Notes: a model not told the origin generated them from the sequence alone. Numbered from the stretch's first letter, positions 46,557 to 58,605 are shown. The stretch: DNA of 64,000 bases from Parascedosporium putredinis (GCA_949357655.1 CASHTG010000008.1:558001-622000); one strand, 5' to 3'. Numbers and translations are program-made.

Positions 46557-47400
46557 TGTTATTTCGGTTACAGTGACAGACTGCTGAGTAGAAGAGTTGG
46601 AAACACCCGGTATCACTGATGGTTGCCGCCGCTAGGTGCCCCACGAAAACTACCCTTCTAGCTGATATCAACTTTATACAAAGCTTTAATCTCGGAGTCA
46701 GGGACGAATGCACACGAGTCGCGCAACCCCGGATTCCCGCATGTGGAGAAGGTTTGGCACGAAATCCTCCACGTCCCGACGAGGCAGAGATCGAGATCAT
46801 GTCTAGCCACCCGACGATGCCGTGAGCGTTGATGGATCGGAAAGGTCCCGAAACCCCGACAATAGTGTCGCCTCCCCGCACGAGTAACCCCTGACCTTTC
46901 TTTTTACGGCGTATGTTCATGGATCCATCAATGTGTGTGGAGTCGAGAGTTAGCGTTGGAGAAACCAGCTCGGCGGGTTGGAGCTATAGCCCGGATGGGG
47001 TCTAGTCCTGGCCGGCTAGTAAATGGGTGTGCATGGCCCCTAACCCCGCCGGCTCCAGCCTCACCAGCCGAAGTCCCGTCGGCCGTACCCCCGTCCCCGC
47101 CAACCATCCCGCCGACCGCCGTAACCCCAACTATACTCCCTCGTGCTGCACTTGCACCTCTGCTTTCGAGAAATGTCTGAGGAAAAAGAAAATCTTGTCT
47201 CCGCATCCATGGACTCGGTACCCGGGGTAGCAACGAATGCAAGATCGCAACTGCATCTCGGAAATATATATTAATCGACGAATCCGGCCAGTCTTATCAG
47301 TTTCCGGGTCGATCATCACTTCACTGACTTGACGACAACGACTCTTTATCGCCTCTGGGAGCTTTCAGTAAACCAAGTCTTTTTTCGTGTTACATTGACA
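46557..47400. promoter_or_regulatory. Bidirectional promoter, SDR / MFS transporter
   Basis: 844 bp between divergent starts. CGGAAAGGTCCCGAAACCCC at 46838-46857 contains spaced CGG and CCG triplets and resembles elements in the other two divergent promoters. Function is inferred. Confidence 0.45.
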
Positions 47401-49582
47401 ATGGGCGGTCCCGTAGGCGCCTCTCGCTCGGAGGATGAGTCGAGATTTAAGACGATCCCGAACAACACTCACCGGAACTGGTGGAGTGACCCAGGTATGG
47501 CATGGCGATCTTCCTTATGGTGATGATAAACGCAAAGGGGGACGAGAAGTGAGAAAACTAACCAAACGGCTCGACAACTAGGTCTGCGATGGAACATGCT
47601 GCATTGTATTGGTCTCTGCGGAACCCTCTTTTTAACGGCTGTAAGTTGCTCGACGGTTGCTCACCTTGCAACCCCTGAACCATTATTGACACCCAGAACC
47701 AGATGATGGAAGCCTGTTTAATGGTCTGCAGAGCATCGACGCCTGGCAGGAGCACTTTGGCCATCCAACCAGTAACATCTTGGGCTTGATGAATTCCGCG
47801 GGATTCCTACCCGGCCTTATAGTCTGTTGGCTTTCAGACTGGCTAGGTTCGCACTATGGTCGGCGCATAACTGTTTGGCTCGGCTCTGCCATCTCCGTAA
47901 GTCTACATCTCCCCTCACCTAGTCCTCGAGAGGAAATAGTAAACTCTTACCACGACCGAGCGAGGCTAACAATTGCAATAGATTGTTGGCGGCCTCATCA
48001 TTGCTCTCGCCAACGGCCGCGGCATGTTCATTGCTGGTCGAGCTGTCCTGGGTATTGGCGTCCAGGGGACTCTAGTCACGGCACCCTCCCTTCTTCAAGA
48101 GATTGCTCACCCGCGCTACCGAGCTAAGATCTCTGGATTCTGTAAGTTGAACAGAGATATTTCTGTAATTAACGTATCTGTTTTGGTGCAAGGCCCTTGA
48201 CTAATCATCGGCCCTGTTTCTCTTAGATATGAGCATCTACTATCTGGCGGCCATCATCTCTGCCTGCGTCTGCAGGGGAACACTCAACCTGGCTGGCAAC
48301 CAGGCTTGGAGGATCCCTTGCTACCTTCAAGTGGTTGGCCCTGCATTCGTCATCCTGACCACCCTGAACTGTCCCGAGTCTCCTAGGGTAAGACTTGAAC
48401 AGTGCAATGACAAGATTGTTTCTTGATGCGACATGAACTAGCTAACGCTCAATTCTTTAACCTAGTGGCTCGTCAAGAAAGGTAAGGAGAAGGAAGCCCG
48501 TGACATCTTGGTCAAGTACCACGCCAATGGCAAGGAAGATGATGAATTGGTCGAGTACGAGTTCCAGGAAATCGTCGTTGCCCTGAGCGAAGAAGAAGCC
48601 AACTCGCAGACAAAGTATACCGACTATCTAAAGAGCCCTGGTAACCGACGCCGTCTCCTGATTATTATTGTCGTCTCTCTCGGCACAAACTGGGTTGGAA
48701 ACGGGATTATCGGTTACTACCTTGCCCCGATTCTGAGGACTCTTGGTATCGACTCTACGGATCAGCAGCTGCAGATCCTCATCGGACTTCAAGTCTGGAA
48801 TTGTGGGTTTACCAGTCTCGCGTTCGTTCTCGTAATAAGAACCCCCGGCTAATATACTCTGCTAGTCCTTCTGCCTCCGGCGCTGCTTTGGGTATCGATA
48901 AATTTGGTCGCCGTCCGTTATGGCTCACTTCTACTACTGGCATGTGCCTCTCGCTTTGCGTTGTCATGGGGCTGTCGGCAGGATACGATAAGACTGGGAC
49001 AAAGGCTTTAGGCACCGCTGTCATCCCGTTCCTCTTCCTCTTCTACGGTTTCTATGATATCGCATGGACGCCTCTATCCTACTCGTAAGTTGGGATACCT
49101 TGCCTTTAGGAAAGGTCAAATGAACCGTACTAACGAGCTGTCCTCGCAGATACCCCATTGAGATCTTGACCTTCTCTCTCAGGACAAAGGGCCAGGCCAT
49201 TTTCGTTTTTATGCAGACCTTGGGTATGGCGACGAACCTTTGGGTTAATCCAATCGCGCTGGAAGCTATCTCGTGGAAGTAGTAAGTGATGACAACTTCA
49301 GTAGCACATGCATACGCACGATGTCAGACTAATAAGGTGCCTTCCTTCTTCACTAGTTACGCTGTTTACATCGCGGTAGATTTCGCCTTGATTTTCTTAA
49401 TCTACTTCACGTTCCCCGAGACCAAGAACCGCACCATTGAGGAGATTGCCATTATTTTCGACTCTCATCAAGCCACGGAACTTACTGGTATCATGAAAGG
49501 CAAGGATATGGGCCCGCAAGAGGAGCAAATTGAGGGTAGCGGAGCTGCCATTGACAGTTCTTCGGCAAAGGCGAGCCATTAA
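47401..49582 (+). CDS. MFS sugar-type transporter
   Basis: Nine exons: 47401-47494, 47582-47640, 47697-47896, 47982-48141, 48227-48387, 48466-48802, 48866-49084, 49150-49278 and 49357-49582. About 528 residues, the usual length for fungal hexose/lactose permeases. Sugar-porter signatures: WLSDWLGSHYGRRITVWLGS, IAGRAVLGIGVQGTLVTAPS, CPESPRWLVKKGKEKEARDI, DKFGRRPLWL and YFTFPETKNRTIEEI. Twelve helices are expected with a long central loop. One G is missing near 47705 (NQMDGSLFNG) and one base early in exon 7 (48866-48885). It is divergent from the SDR gene. It probably imports the cluster's substrate (a polyol, sugar derivative or small cyclic compound) by proton symport; export is less likely for this subfamily. 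Confidence 0.92.
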
Positions 49583-51238
49583 GGCTTGCACGGATTTGAG
49601 AGCGCCAAATTTGCTCTAGCTATTACTCCAGGGTTGGGATCTTGGTTACATGTAGGGATGCGCAGCAGAAAGGGATCGCCTAGCTTTGGTGGAGGGCTCA
49701 GTTCGTTTTCGTCGGATCTGCGTCGGCCTGGCTTGTTTATGTCCTCAGGATCCTATTATTACCAATCTCATAATTTAAATTTCTTTTCTGACTTTTCTGG
49801 CATTTCAAAAGGCGCCCATTTTGAAATGGACCAGATGCAACAGCAAATTGTAGCAGTTTCTTGTTGCCGAGAGAGGGCTCGGAGAATTGTGTCCTGGCCT
49901 TGGCAGTTGACGTTGACGGGGAATATGGCATCCACATTTCGGCTATACATCTATTGATGTACCTTTACAGGGTTCCAACTCTTCAATGACTGTTGTTCTT
50001 GAAGATTCTTTAGCGCCTGGGCCGGGCTTCTGGAGTTGGTTGCCAGCACATGCTTAGCGGTAGACTATTGATTCAGAGTGGCGGGCTAGTCCAGAGCGAG
50101 CGGAGTATACGTATGGACAGCCATACCCATGCCCTCAACCCCCTCTCTTCGGTGAACGGGAAGCACCTTCTTCCTATCTCCGCCGAACAGTGACAATGCA
50201 ATTGGTCCCATCTGGATCCATTTCTTTATCCCTGTTCCATTAGTCCTTTCGCAGCAAGCGACCTCTCGGCAGTTCAAATGGAACTGAAGTTTTTGCCCAC
50301 CATTGTCAAGGCGGTCTCCCTCACGGAACGTTTCCCATGGTCACGCCTAAGGCTCTCCGTGGGTCGCGTGAGATGACACGTCTAACTAAGAGGATATCAA
50401 CGTCCATGCTCATGCTAGCTCGTACAATTCGTTGTAGGGTCCGGTTACCACTTAAAAACTACGAAACTCAGTCTGCGCTGAGGCAAATTAGTTGCCTCCT
50501 GTTCATAAGAAAACCATATCCTGTCCTGGACTGATTTTCAGTCATCGGCTAGGATCCAAGGGCCGCTGTCCCGGCGCCGCTGAATGGGCTACCAGAAGCC
50601 CTTTGGGCTAAGTGGATTAGTTGAAGGCTGGTTCTTTGGCATATACAGCTAACACCGCTTCTGGTCACGCCGGCATCGGTCGGTACATGGTCACTGGCTT
50701 GTATTGGGGTACAGGCCAGGTCCAATTCATTTTGATTAGAGGGACCTAATCACCTTTAGGCCAACAGATGAAGAAGCGTTGGTACTTTGCACTTATGGTG
50801 TCAATATGACGCAGTGATGTTTTAGTAGCAGGCAGCTCAGTATCGTGAAAACGCTCACCAACGAAGAACAGCTACCAGTCATGGGAGGAATGACAGAGAT
50901 GGCGAAGATATTGGCATGGGTCCGTAGAATGGGCTCCCCCTCAGTATTGCGTGGCGCAGAACCTGGCGTCTAGTTCGGGACTGATTTCACGGGGATCCTC
51001 GTTAGCGCGACGACATCTCCACACCACCGCCAAGTCCCCACCTCAGCCTCCCCGAAGTACACTCCAGCGAAGATAAAGGTCACAGCGGGGAAACCGGGGA
51101 GACTTATAAATGTTTCCCGTCCCCAACGCGCCCGGGGATAGGCTCGGAGGCCATAGGGGTGTGTTCCAAACCCGTTCCCTTGGTCGATGCATACGTGCGT
51201 GCATGCGATATCAAACGATGCCCGTCCACGAGCGCAAC
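49583..51238. other. Upstream region of the Zn2Cys6 regulator
   Basis: 1.65 kb with no supported gene. Only short ORFs. It includes a GC-rich CCGCTGTCCCGGCGCCGCTG at 50563-50582. Confidence 0.45.
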
Positions 51239-54128
51239 ATGTCGTCGGAGCAGGAAGCCGACGCGCGCCTCAGTTTAAGCCCAGCCCCGGAGTACCGAGG
51301 AAATGGCCAAAATGGCGATTCTCACCCCCAAGTAAGAGGCGGAGGGTGGCTTTGGCTTGCAGCAACTGCAGGCATAGGAAATCTCGGGTACGTGAAGCGT
51401 GTTCGCATCGAATTATCTTAGGGCCCCGGAATTCAAAACACGACATTTGAATCAGCCTCGTACTAACCACTATTCTGCTTACCCCCGGTATCAGTGTGAT
51501 GGAGGACGTCCACGATGCTCGCTGTGCGTCTCGTTAGGGTGCCCATGCGTGTACGAACAGGCTGGCGTTACTACGAACTTGACTGTTGGACGGAGGTATG
51601 CTCGTTACGCGTTGTCGGAACTCTTGTCTATTTAGCGACTCTGACCCGAAGCTTCAGTTACCTGGAACGCCTTGAGAAGAGGCTAGAAGATATCGAGACC
51701 AACCTTGAAAAGGTTCAGCAGGCGCAGGCCATTACGGAGCTTGAGATATCCTCCCGACCACGGGATACCCATCCAGCCCGCGTTGGTGAGCCTCTACCGG
51801 AAAGTGGGGCCACCTCGAAGAGGTCAACGACTGGACCCGAGTACCCCACAGTTGCCGGCGTGCGAGAGGGAGAGGGAGAACCCGACGCGGCAGAGGATCT
51901 CATCGATGGAATGGGTGCCATCAAGTTCTCTGATGAAGAAGACTCCGCCTACTTTGGTAAGTCTTTGCATTACCATGGGCACTTGACCTTACGGAGCCAA
52001 CACCACGCAAATCTAACGCAAGCTAGGCCCTTCATCCAACATAGCATTCATAAACCATATATCCCTCGCTGTGGCCAGGACGGACGGGAACCAGTCTCTA
52101 CCATCTTCCCCACTAAACCAGTCCCGCAGCATGGCAGGCGCCGTCAGCGTATCCCGCCCTCACAACGACGCGTACGCCGATCACAACCGGCCCCACCACG
52201 GACGGGTCAACATCTATGCGCTGCCTCCCGAGGCGCGCACCTGGAGCCTGATCAAGGAATACTTTCAAAAGACGGGACAGCTCCTGCCGTTCGTGCACGA
52301 GGAAACGTTTTGCGCGACGGTGCTCGAGATGAAGTCCAACAACTTTACCAAGGTGCGCCGGACGTGGCTCGGGCTGCTCAACATCATCTTAGCCATCGCG
52401 ACTACGCTGCACGTTGACTTTTCGATTTCGTCGGAGCAGAGGATAGAGGAGTCTGATGTTTATTACCAGAGGGCGGTCGGCCTCTGCGATAAAGAGCCGC
52501 GGCGAAATGCAAGTGTGGAGTTAGGTAAGTTGACTATTTATATTCGTTGTTCCTCCTACCCAAACTACCTGCCTTTGACTAAACTTTGGAATCTGCAGCG
52601 CAATACCTGCTCATCTTAGGGCAATATCTACAGGGAACCCAAAAGTCGGTACAAGCGTGGACTGTGCGCGGACTCGCCATCACCACCGCCTTGCAACTCG
52701 GGCTTCACTCGCCCAAAACCAATAACAGATTCCCGTCGTTGGAGAGCGAGATACGGAAACGCGTGTGGTTTGGTTGCGTACTGTTGGACCGGTGAGCCTG
52801 CCTCGCCATGCCATACAGTACCGCTAATACATCCATGGATGTGTGGAGCGTCAAGCTAATATGGCGGTGGCTGTAGGACGTTGAGCATGACATTCGGGCG
52901 ACCGTCAATGATACACGAGAGCTACGTCAGGCTCGAACTGCCAAGCAGCGACCTCCAGATTCTCGGGTCAACTATTAGCGACATTCCAGGCTCTCAGACC
53001 GACGGCATGTTCTTCATCGCAACCATGTAGGTTCAAACCCCACCATCAACACATGAGTCAACTACAAGCACTAACAAGATCTTGTCAAGAAAACTATACA
53101 ATGTGATGCACCGCATCGTCAGCTCATGCTACGGCCATAATCTAGGCCTTGAAGAATACCGAACCGACTCCGAGCTCATCTCCGTCGTCTGGCAAATCGA
53201 GGATGAACTCGAGGAGTGGAAATCCCAACTTGCGTCCCTCAAGATGCAAATCGTCGAAGCGCAGCTGAGCCCCGAGGACCTCGGAGCGTTGGAAGAGGAC
53301 GACAAGATAAACCAGCGGTTCTTCGTCGTTCTCTCCGTGCGCTACCATAACCTGCAAATCTTGCTGCATCGACCCATCCTGGAAAGATTCCTGCAGGGGT
53401 GCGGCCGGTCCCCGCCGACGGGAAGCGCGAATCGGGAACGTCGAAAGTTTCTGGGCATGGGAATCAGCAGCATCGAAACGTGCGTCAACTCGGCTGTCAC
53501 AATCATCTCCATCGTCCACACCATCGTGACGAGCGAGGGCTGGCGTCGCGACTTGCTGGGGGCGTGGAACTACTCGCTATTCTACAGTAAGTTACTTCTC
53601 TTCGAGAACGCGCGCCACCATTGGGCAGAGTCGGCAAATGAGGATGGACAACTAACAGCGGGATCTGGCTAGCTTTTAATGCGGCGCTTGTTGTCTTCGC
53701 CGCGGCCCATATCGCCCGGAATCAAGTTCGAGAGGAGGCGGGCCAACTAGATCGCTGGCGGTTCGTCGAGAACGCAGCGCCTTCGTTCTACGCTGCCATC
53801 GAAGCCTTGCAGAATCTCGATCGGGGAATCCGGTGGTGGAACGGTGTGTCCAGTACTTGTACCAACTTCGGCTCGTACCCCTTACGACTTGTAAGTTTTG
53901 CCACCCCAGAGGTTACGTCGTGGACAGGCGCGCGACGAATGCTAACTTCTTGGGACCACGATAGCGCTGCTAAACGATCCCCTCAACCCACAAGGAGAGC
54001 AGCCGAGCTATGTTCCAGAAAATCACATGGGCCAAGCCATGACATCGAGGCAGACGGCTGCTGGCATCGACCTGAACGAATTCATATTAGATACCGATCC
54101 TGATATCTTGGATATGTTTATCAATTGA
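51239..54128 (+). CDS. Zn2Cys6 transcription factor with fungal-specific regulatory domain
   Basis: Nine exons: 51239-51387, 51495-51595, 51658-51956, 52027-52524, 52599-52791, 52877-53026, 53090-53586, 53673-53843 and 53965-54128, giving 740 residues. The binuclear cluster is KRRRVALACSNCRHRKSR joined by a phase-0 intron to CDGGRPRCSLCVSLGCPC; Cys spacing fits C-x2-C-x6-C. A coiled coil (YLERLEKRLEDIETNLEKVQ) follows for dimerisation. Next is the fungal-specific domain: LPPEARTWSLIKEYFQKTGQ, LQLGLHSPKTNNRFPSLESE, KRVWFGCVLLDRTLSMTFGR. The acidic end (LDTDPDILDMFIN) is a likely activation segment. One C is missing in the run at 51325-51329. It lies at the end of the enzyme cluster and is the natural candidate for its activator. 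Confidence 0.92.
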
Positions 54129-55030
54129 AGGGCTGGCTCTTTGAAATGGGAGCCAACGGGAGTCATAATGAAGCACGAAATGCTGCCGAGAAACCATTAC
54201 TTGGTCTAAGAAGGATACTGCGAATAGAAGCAAAGGCAGCGATTCGGCAACATCCTACTGGCATTGATCTGCTACTGTCACAAGCCACCGCTCTTCCAAA
54301 TCCTAACGAGGCTTGACTATATCGCTCACCTGGATACGTCTCGGTAGTAGAGTTGAGCAGGAAGACCACTGGCTGGCAGGGTTTGATTTTGGTAGCGGCT
54401 TCAGTCTAGCAGAAAACGAGGGAATTCTTTTCCGTCCCCAATCCTTGGCAAACCTTGCATCCTGTTTTCTTCCTTCTTCTAGCTTCTTCTCTCTGTATAT
54501 ACCCCAGCTAGTGAACCCTTCAACACCACTGCAATTGGGTCTTTGCCTACATGTAGTGTCTGAGCCTACACCTATGTTATTATTCCCATTATCGCAGCCG
54601 GATGCCCATCTCCATCTCATATTCAAGAAAAGTGGCAGGAAAGCTCGGAGGCTTCGAGTAAGCCGGATCAACAACTGCAATACCAAGTCCAACCTAGGAT
54701 TGATTTCTCCGCAGCGGCTCAAAAGGTGGGACGGAAAATAGAAACCCCACTCGCGCTTCGTGCTACACAAAACGAAAGCTCCCAATGAATGCGATGGATC
54801 CAATTGATCAATTGATGTGTTGAGGCCGATTCTTCGCCGCCCCGCTTATTTATTGAGGGGCCCGGCCGATCACTCCCACGCGATGCAGCCATTGCCTACT
54901 TTTCATCCTTGAACGACCGCTTCTTGCTAGTGTAGCTCTCGTGATCTCAGTGCTATCGGTAATTCCAACTTGCCCTCGGTCCTACTCAAAATCTCTTCCC
55001 TAGACTCAGCCCGCACAAAGCAATAAAACA
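54129..55030. other. Intergenic, no gene seen
   Basis: Between the regulator and the TENA/THI-4 gene. Pyrimidine-rich stretches near 54465-54495. No coding signal. Confidence 0.45.
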
Positions 55031-55828
55031 ATGGCACCACACACATTCACCGAGGAGCTCCTCGCGACGGACCCCGACGCTTTCCGCCGTGCGACGCAGT
55101 GCGAGTTCCTCCGCGCCGCCGCCCTCGGCAAGATGTCCAAGCAAGTCCTGGGATCCTGGCTAGCCAACGACCGTCTATACATTCACAGCTACATCAAGGC
55201 GATCGGCCGTCTTCTCACCATTCTCGAGGTTCCTCAGACCGTGCCCGAGACCGCCGCGCAGGCCGCTGCCGAGCGCGATCCGGCGTCTATCCGGCTGCTA
55301 GACTGGATCGTCGCCGCCATGGTCAACATTCGGCGCGAGGAGAAGTTCTTCGTCGACGTCGCCCAGCGCTTCGGCATTCAGGTCAATCTGCCCACACGCG
55401 CCGACGGCACGGTCGACGACGCCGAGAAGTTGGACGGTCTTTGCCAATACGAAGCTCTCTTCGGCTCTCTCGAAGCTGGGCCGGGCGACCGGCTCCCGTG
55501 GCTGGAGGGTGCCGTCCTGTTCTATGCGACGGAGAAGTGCTACCTCGAGGCGTGGAGCTGGTCCAAGGCCCAGCTGGTAGAACAGGCCCCCGAGCAGGAC
55601 GCGGACGGCGGCGCGCTGCGGACGGAATTCATCGACAACTGGACGTGCGCCGAGTTTGTCCAGTTTGTCAAGGATCTAGGCAGCATCGTGGACCAGGGCA
55701 TCGAGGAACAGGTGGCGGCGCACGGCGAGGGAGTGAGGAGTGAGCTCTTGGAGCGGGGAGCCAAGGCGTGGGCTACGGTGCTTGCGGCGGAGGAGAAGTT
55801 CTGGCCGGAGATGCCGGAAAGCTCTTGA
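55031..55828 (+). CDS. TENA/THI-4 (haem-oxygenase-fold) protein
   Basis: A single intact exon of 265 codons with strong GC3, starting MAPHTFTEELLATDPDAFRR. The all-helical pattern has blocks typical of the TENA/THI-4 fold: CEFLRAAALGKMSKQVLGSW, LANDRLYIHSYIKAIGRLLT, VNIRREEKFFVDVAQRFGI and AVLFYATEKCYLEAWSWSKA, then WTCAEFVQFVKDLGSIVD. In bacteria and yeast TenA-type proteins salvage the thiamine pyrimidine; many fungal members are stand-alone and of unknown activity. I do not see the Cys that serves as nucleophile in classical TenA placed with confidence, so thiaminase activity is not claimed. Whether it belongs to the upstream cluster is open. Confidence 0.85.
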   Translation: MAPHTFTEELLATDPDAFRRATQCEFLRAAALGKMSKQVLGSWLANDRLYIHSYIKAIGRLLTILEVPQTVPETAAQAAAERDPASIRLLDWIVAAMVNIRREEKFFVDVAQRFGIQVNLPTRADGTVDDAEKLDGLCQYEALFGSLEAGPGDRLPWLEGAVLFYATEKCYLEAWSWSKAQLVEQAPEQDADGGALRTEFIDNWTCAEFVQFVKDLGSIVDQGIEEQVAAHGEGVRSELLERGAKAWATVLAAEEKFWPEMPESS

Positions 55829-56586
55829 TCTAATTGATGTGTTATTGAGTGGCCCTTGTATTCTACGTATTTGGGACTCCAATTTCTTAGAAAGATTTGG
55901 ATTCGCTCAAAGAATCGAAGCCCTCGGTGGCATTAGACAGACTTTCGTACATGTATGGTTGATGAACGACTGTGCCTGAGCTAGTCGCAACATTTTGTAG
56001 TACCCAGGAAGTCTCTCGACCATGTATCGCCCGAATGATATTTATAGTGTCGGTTGATCCTTGATCAAGTTTTATCCATTTCCGAATATCGGGGCAATTT
56101 TCTCTTAATGTTGACCGCTATGGTACAATTGATGTGCTGCCATCTTCAACCGACCTCGAGCTTCGGCGTTGAGCACAGGTTTCGACAATACCTCCCGGTA
56201 TTCAGTAAAACAAGTTCATATGTAACGATCTCCGCTCAATTCTTCAAAGAGGCACATCTCCCGTCGCGTTTTCGGAAGGTTACCCCACAAACGGGGGCGG
56301 GAAGGTCGCCCCCAAGCGTGCAGTGATCGACCTGAAGAACTTTGGCAATTTATCTGCCGCACTCTGTTTTATCCGGCAGCACTCTGGGACATGGAGCACC
56401 GCGCTGCACGATCGAGCTCCGAAACTTGGGAGCAACCGATCTGCGAGAAAGACATCTGTCTTTTTAAAATACCAATTGTAAACTGTTCATCGCAAGGTCC
56501 ATGAGGAGATAGCTAGCCCTTCGAAAAACAACAATCAGAAGGGTAAAAAGAGGGCAAGTGAAGCGTTTAAGAAGGCCTTACCTGCG
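55829..56586. other. Intergenic, no gene seen
   Basis: Between the TENA-like gene and the second SET gene. No coding signal. Confidence 0.5.
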
Positions 56587-58179
56587 ATGCATTCATGTTC
56601 GACGTCCCTCGGCGGTTCATGGCACACACTAATAATACTCGTCGCGGGTTTCGTGTCGCTTCCCAGCGTCGCCGCCAATGACTACGAAGCCCCAACTCAA
56701 CCAACGGAAAACGGCACCTGTCCTTGGGCGCGAGAAGGCCCCCTCGCGCCTCTAGAATCTTCCCTGAGATGCCTGCCCCTAGTCGACGACCAGATAGCCA
56801 AGGAGACCGGCCACTGGGCCCCGTGGAGCTATCCACCAGTGTGCGCCTATCCCTTAGACGAGGGGACCGAAAATACTGCACCTTCACATACCACGGGTTC
56901 CGGGGCGACCTATCCATCTCCATCATCACGTCGCCCGAAACCGCAGCCGAGGCAACCACGCTCCTCGAAGAGCACAATCCGCAGTGGACCGGCCACAAGG
57001 GAGCCGGTGACGTCACGGTAGGAGGTGAGCAGAGGTCGTACTTTATCGACGACGTGCCTGGGCGCGGCAAGGGCGCTTTCGCTGCCCGCGACATCCGTAG
57101 GGGAGCTGATTATGGACGAGTGGGCGGTGCTCGTGGGGATGCTGAACGCACCACCGGGCATCGACCGGTCCCATCTCAAGATTTTGGACGCGTTTGCGTT
57201 TGAGAGGCTAGGTGACCAGCAGAGGAAGAGGGTTTCGGAGATGGCGACGGCGCCGGATAGGGATATGATTAATGGCATATTTCATACGAATTCGTTTGGT
57301 ATTACGTTGGCCGATGAAGCAAACCATCGTGCTCTATTCCCAGAGATCGCGGTATGTCCTGTCCTTTGTTTACCTCAACTTGAAGCATGACGCAGGGGCT
57401 TGCTGTCATTTGCACGACGAAATCACTGACCGAGTTTTACTTATTGAAATATACAGAGAATCAACCACGACTGCAGACCGAGGTATGTTGGAGCTTCTTA
57501 GACACAGATGATACGGTGCACACTGACCCCCGTGACTCTAGTTGCCACGTTCGGTACTCCCGTCATGAGTTACGGATGGAGGTCTTTGCGTACCGCGATA
57601 TCAAGGCTGGAGAAGAGCTCAGCGTTGCCTGTAAGTCAAACCTCTCCGAGCGAGGCCGTGCCCTCCCCAACTTCTAGCCCATTCCCAACCACAACCGTTC
57701 TCACTACAGAAAGCCCATACACTAATGACCTTGCCTCATCACGCAGACACTCCTTTGAATCTCCCCACGAAGGCCCGTCAAGAAGCTATCCAGGGATGGG
57801 GATTCAACTGCACCTGCAGCCTGTGCACCGAGCCCGAGCTAAGCGAGACCTCAGACCGTAACAGGCAGCGGATCCAGGACCTCGTACGCGACATGGCCAA
57901 GGTGGAGAACCGGAACCGGGACGCCATGCGAGTCATCACCGACCAGCTGGTGGCTCTGATGGAGACGGAGGAGCTAACAGCCATGATGGGGACCTGTACG
58001 GCATGCTCGCCGTGGCGTATTCCAAGCTGAACCACCTAGAGGAGGCATTGGAGTACTCGACTTTGGCTGTCAAGAATCAGGTTAGGTTTCGGGGCAAGCA
58101 TCACGCTAAAGCTGATGAGATGCGGACGTTGTTGAGCATGGTCCGTGGCGCGATGAGGAAAGCTGAGAGTGAACCGTGA
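56587..58179 (+). CDS. SET-domain protein with signal-peptide-like N-terminus
   Basis: Exons are 56587-57351, 57457-57482, 57542-57630 and 57747-58179, about 438 residues. The N-terminus MHSCSTSLGGSWHTLIILVA followed by GFVSLPSVAA looks like a signal peptide or anchor. SET features: DVPGRGKGAFAARDI, GELIMDEWAVLVGML, ARINHDCRPS (the NHxC motif, built across a 26-nt exon), VFAYRDIKAGEELSVAYTPL and the post-SET CTCSLC. A helical tail with a TPR-like LYGMLAVAYSKLNHLEEALE ends the protein. Bases missing: G at 56862-56865, two G at 57100-57103 and G at 57988-57991. Expected to be a protein lysine methyltransferase-like enzyme. A secretory start is odd for this function. Confidence 0.8.
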
Positions 58180-58605
58180 GGTCTAGCGGCCCGCACATAA
58201 CAAATTTCCACGAGGAAAAGATTCATGACTCTTCGATTTCGTATAACATATATAGCTTGCATTTGGTCTGTAATACCTTGATAGCTCTATCAGGACAGCT
58301 ATCTTCCTGAAGAACTTGGTCTCTTACCCCAGATATATTTCTCAAGCGGCTCTTTTGTTAATCTAAGTGCCGAGCATCATTCTTTTGCGTACATGACTCA
58401 ATGGCTAGTTATAATGAGAATCAATGTGTACATTGTAACCCAGGGCTAGTGGCACCACTTAGGCTTGCGGATTGGTCGACTGTTTCTGCAGCATAGTTGC
58501 CCAGGTGGGTAGATAAGAGCATGTACATGTACTACGCAGCTAGATATAAGATACGCTGCCTAACTATCAACTCATAAATCAACATAGTTTAGCCTACGTC
58601 ACCCT
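58180..58605. other. Convergent 3' intergenic region
   Basis: AT-rich, no gene seen. Confidence 0.5.

Noticed and set aside
32711..54128. Secondary-metabolite biosynthetic cluster
   Set aside because: No backbone synthase (polyketide, peptide, terpene or indole prenyl type) is present in or near the gene group; catabolism explains the enzyme set better.
32711..54128. Nicotinate-type (hxn-like) catabolic cluster
   Set aside because: A peroxisomal FAD hydroxylase, an SDR and an MFS gene occur there too, but no molybdenum hydroxylase or other diagnostic member is seen here, and a BVMO is present.
55099..55743. Arg-rich ORF in the second frame of the TENA/THI-4 gene
   Set aside because: High-GC shadow; the first frame carries the conserved fold motifs.
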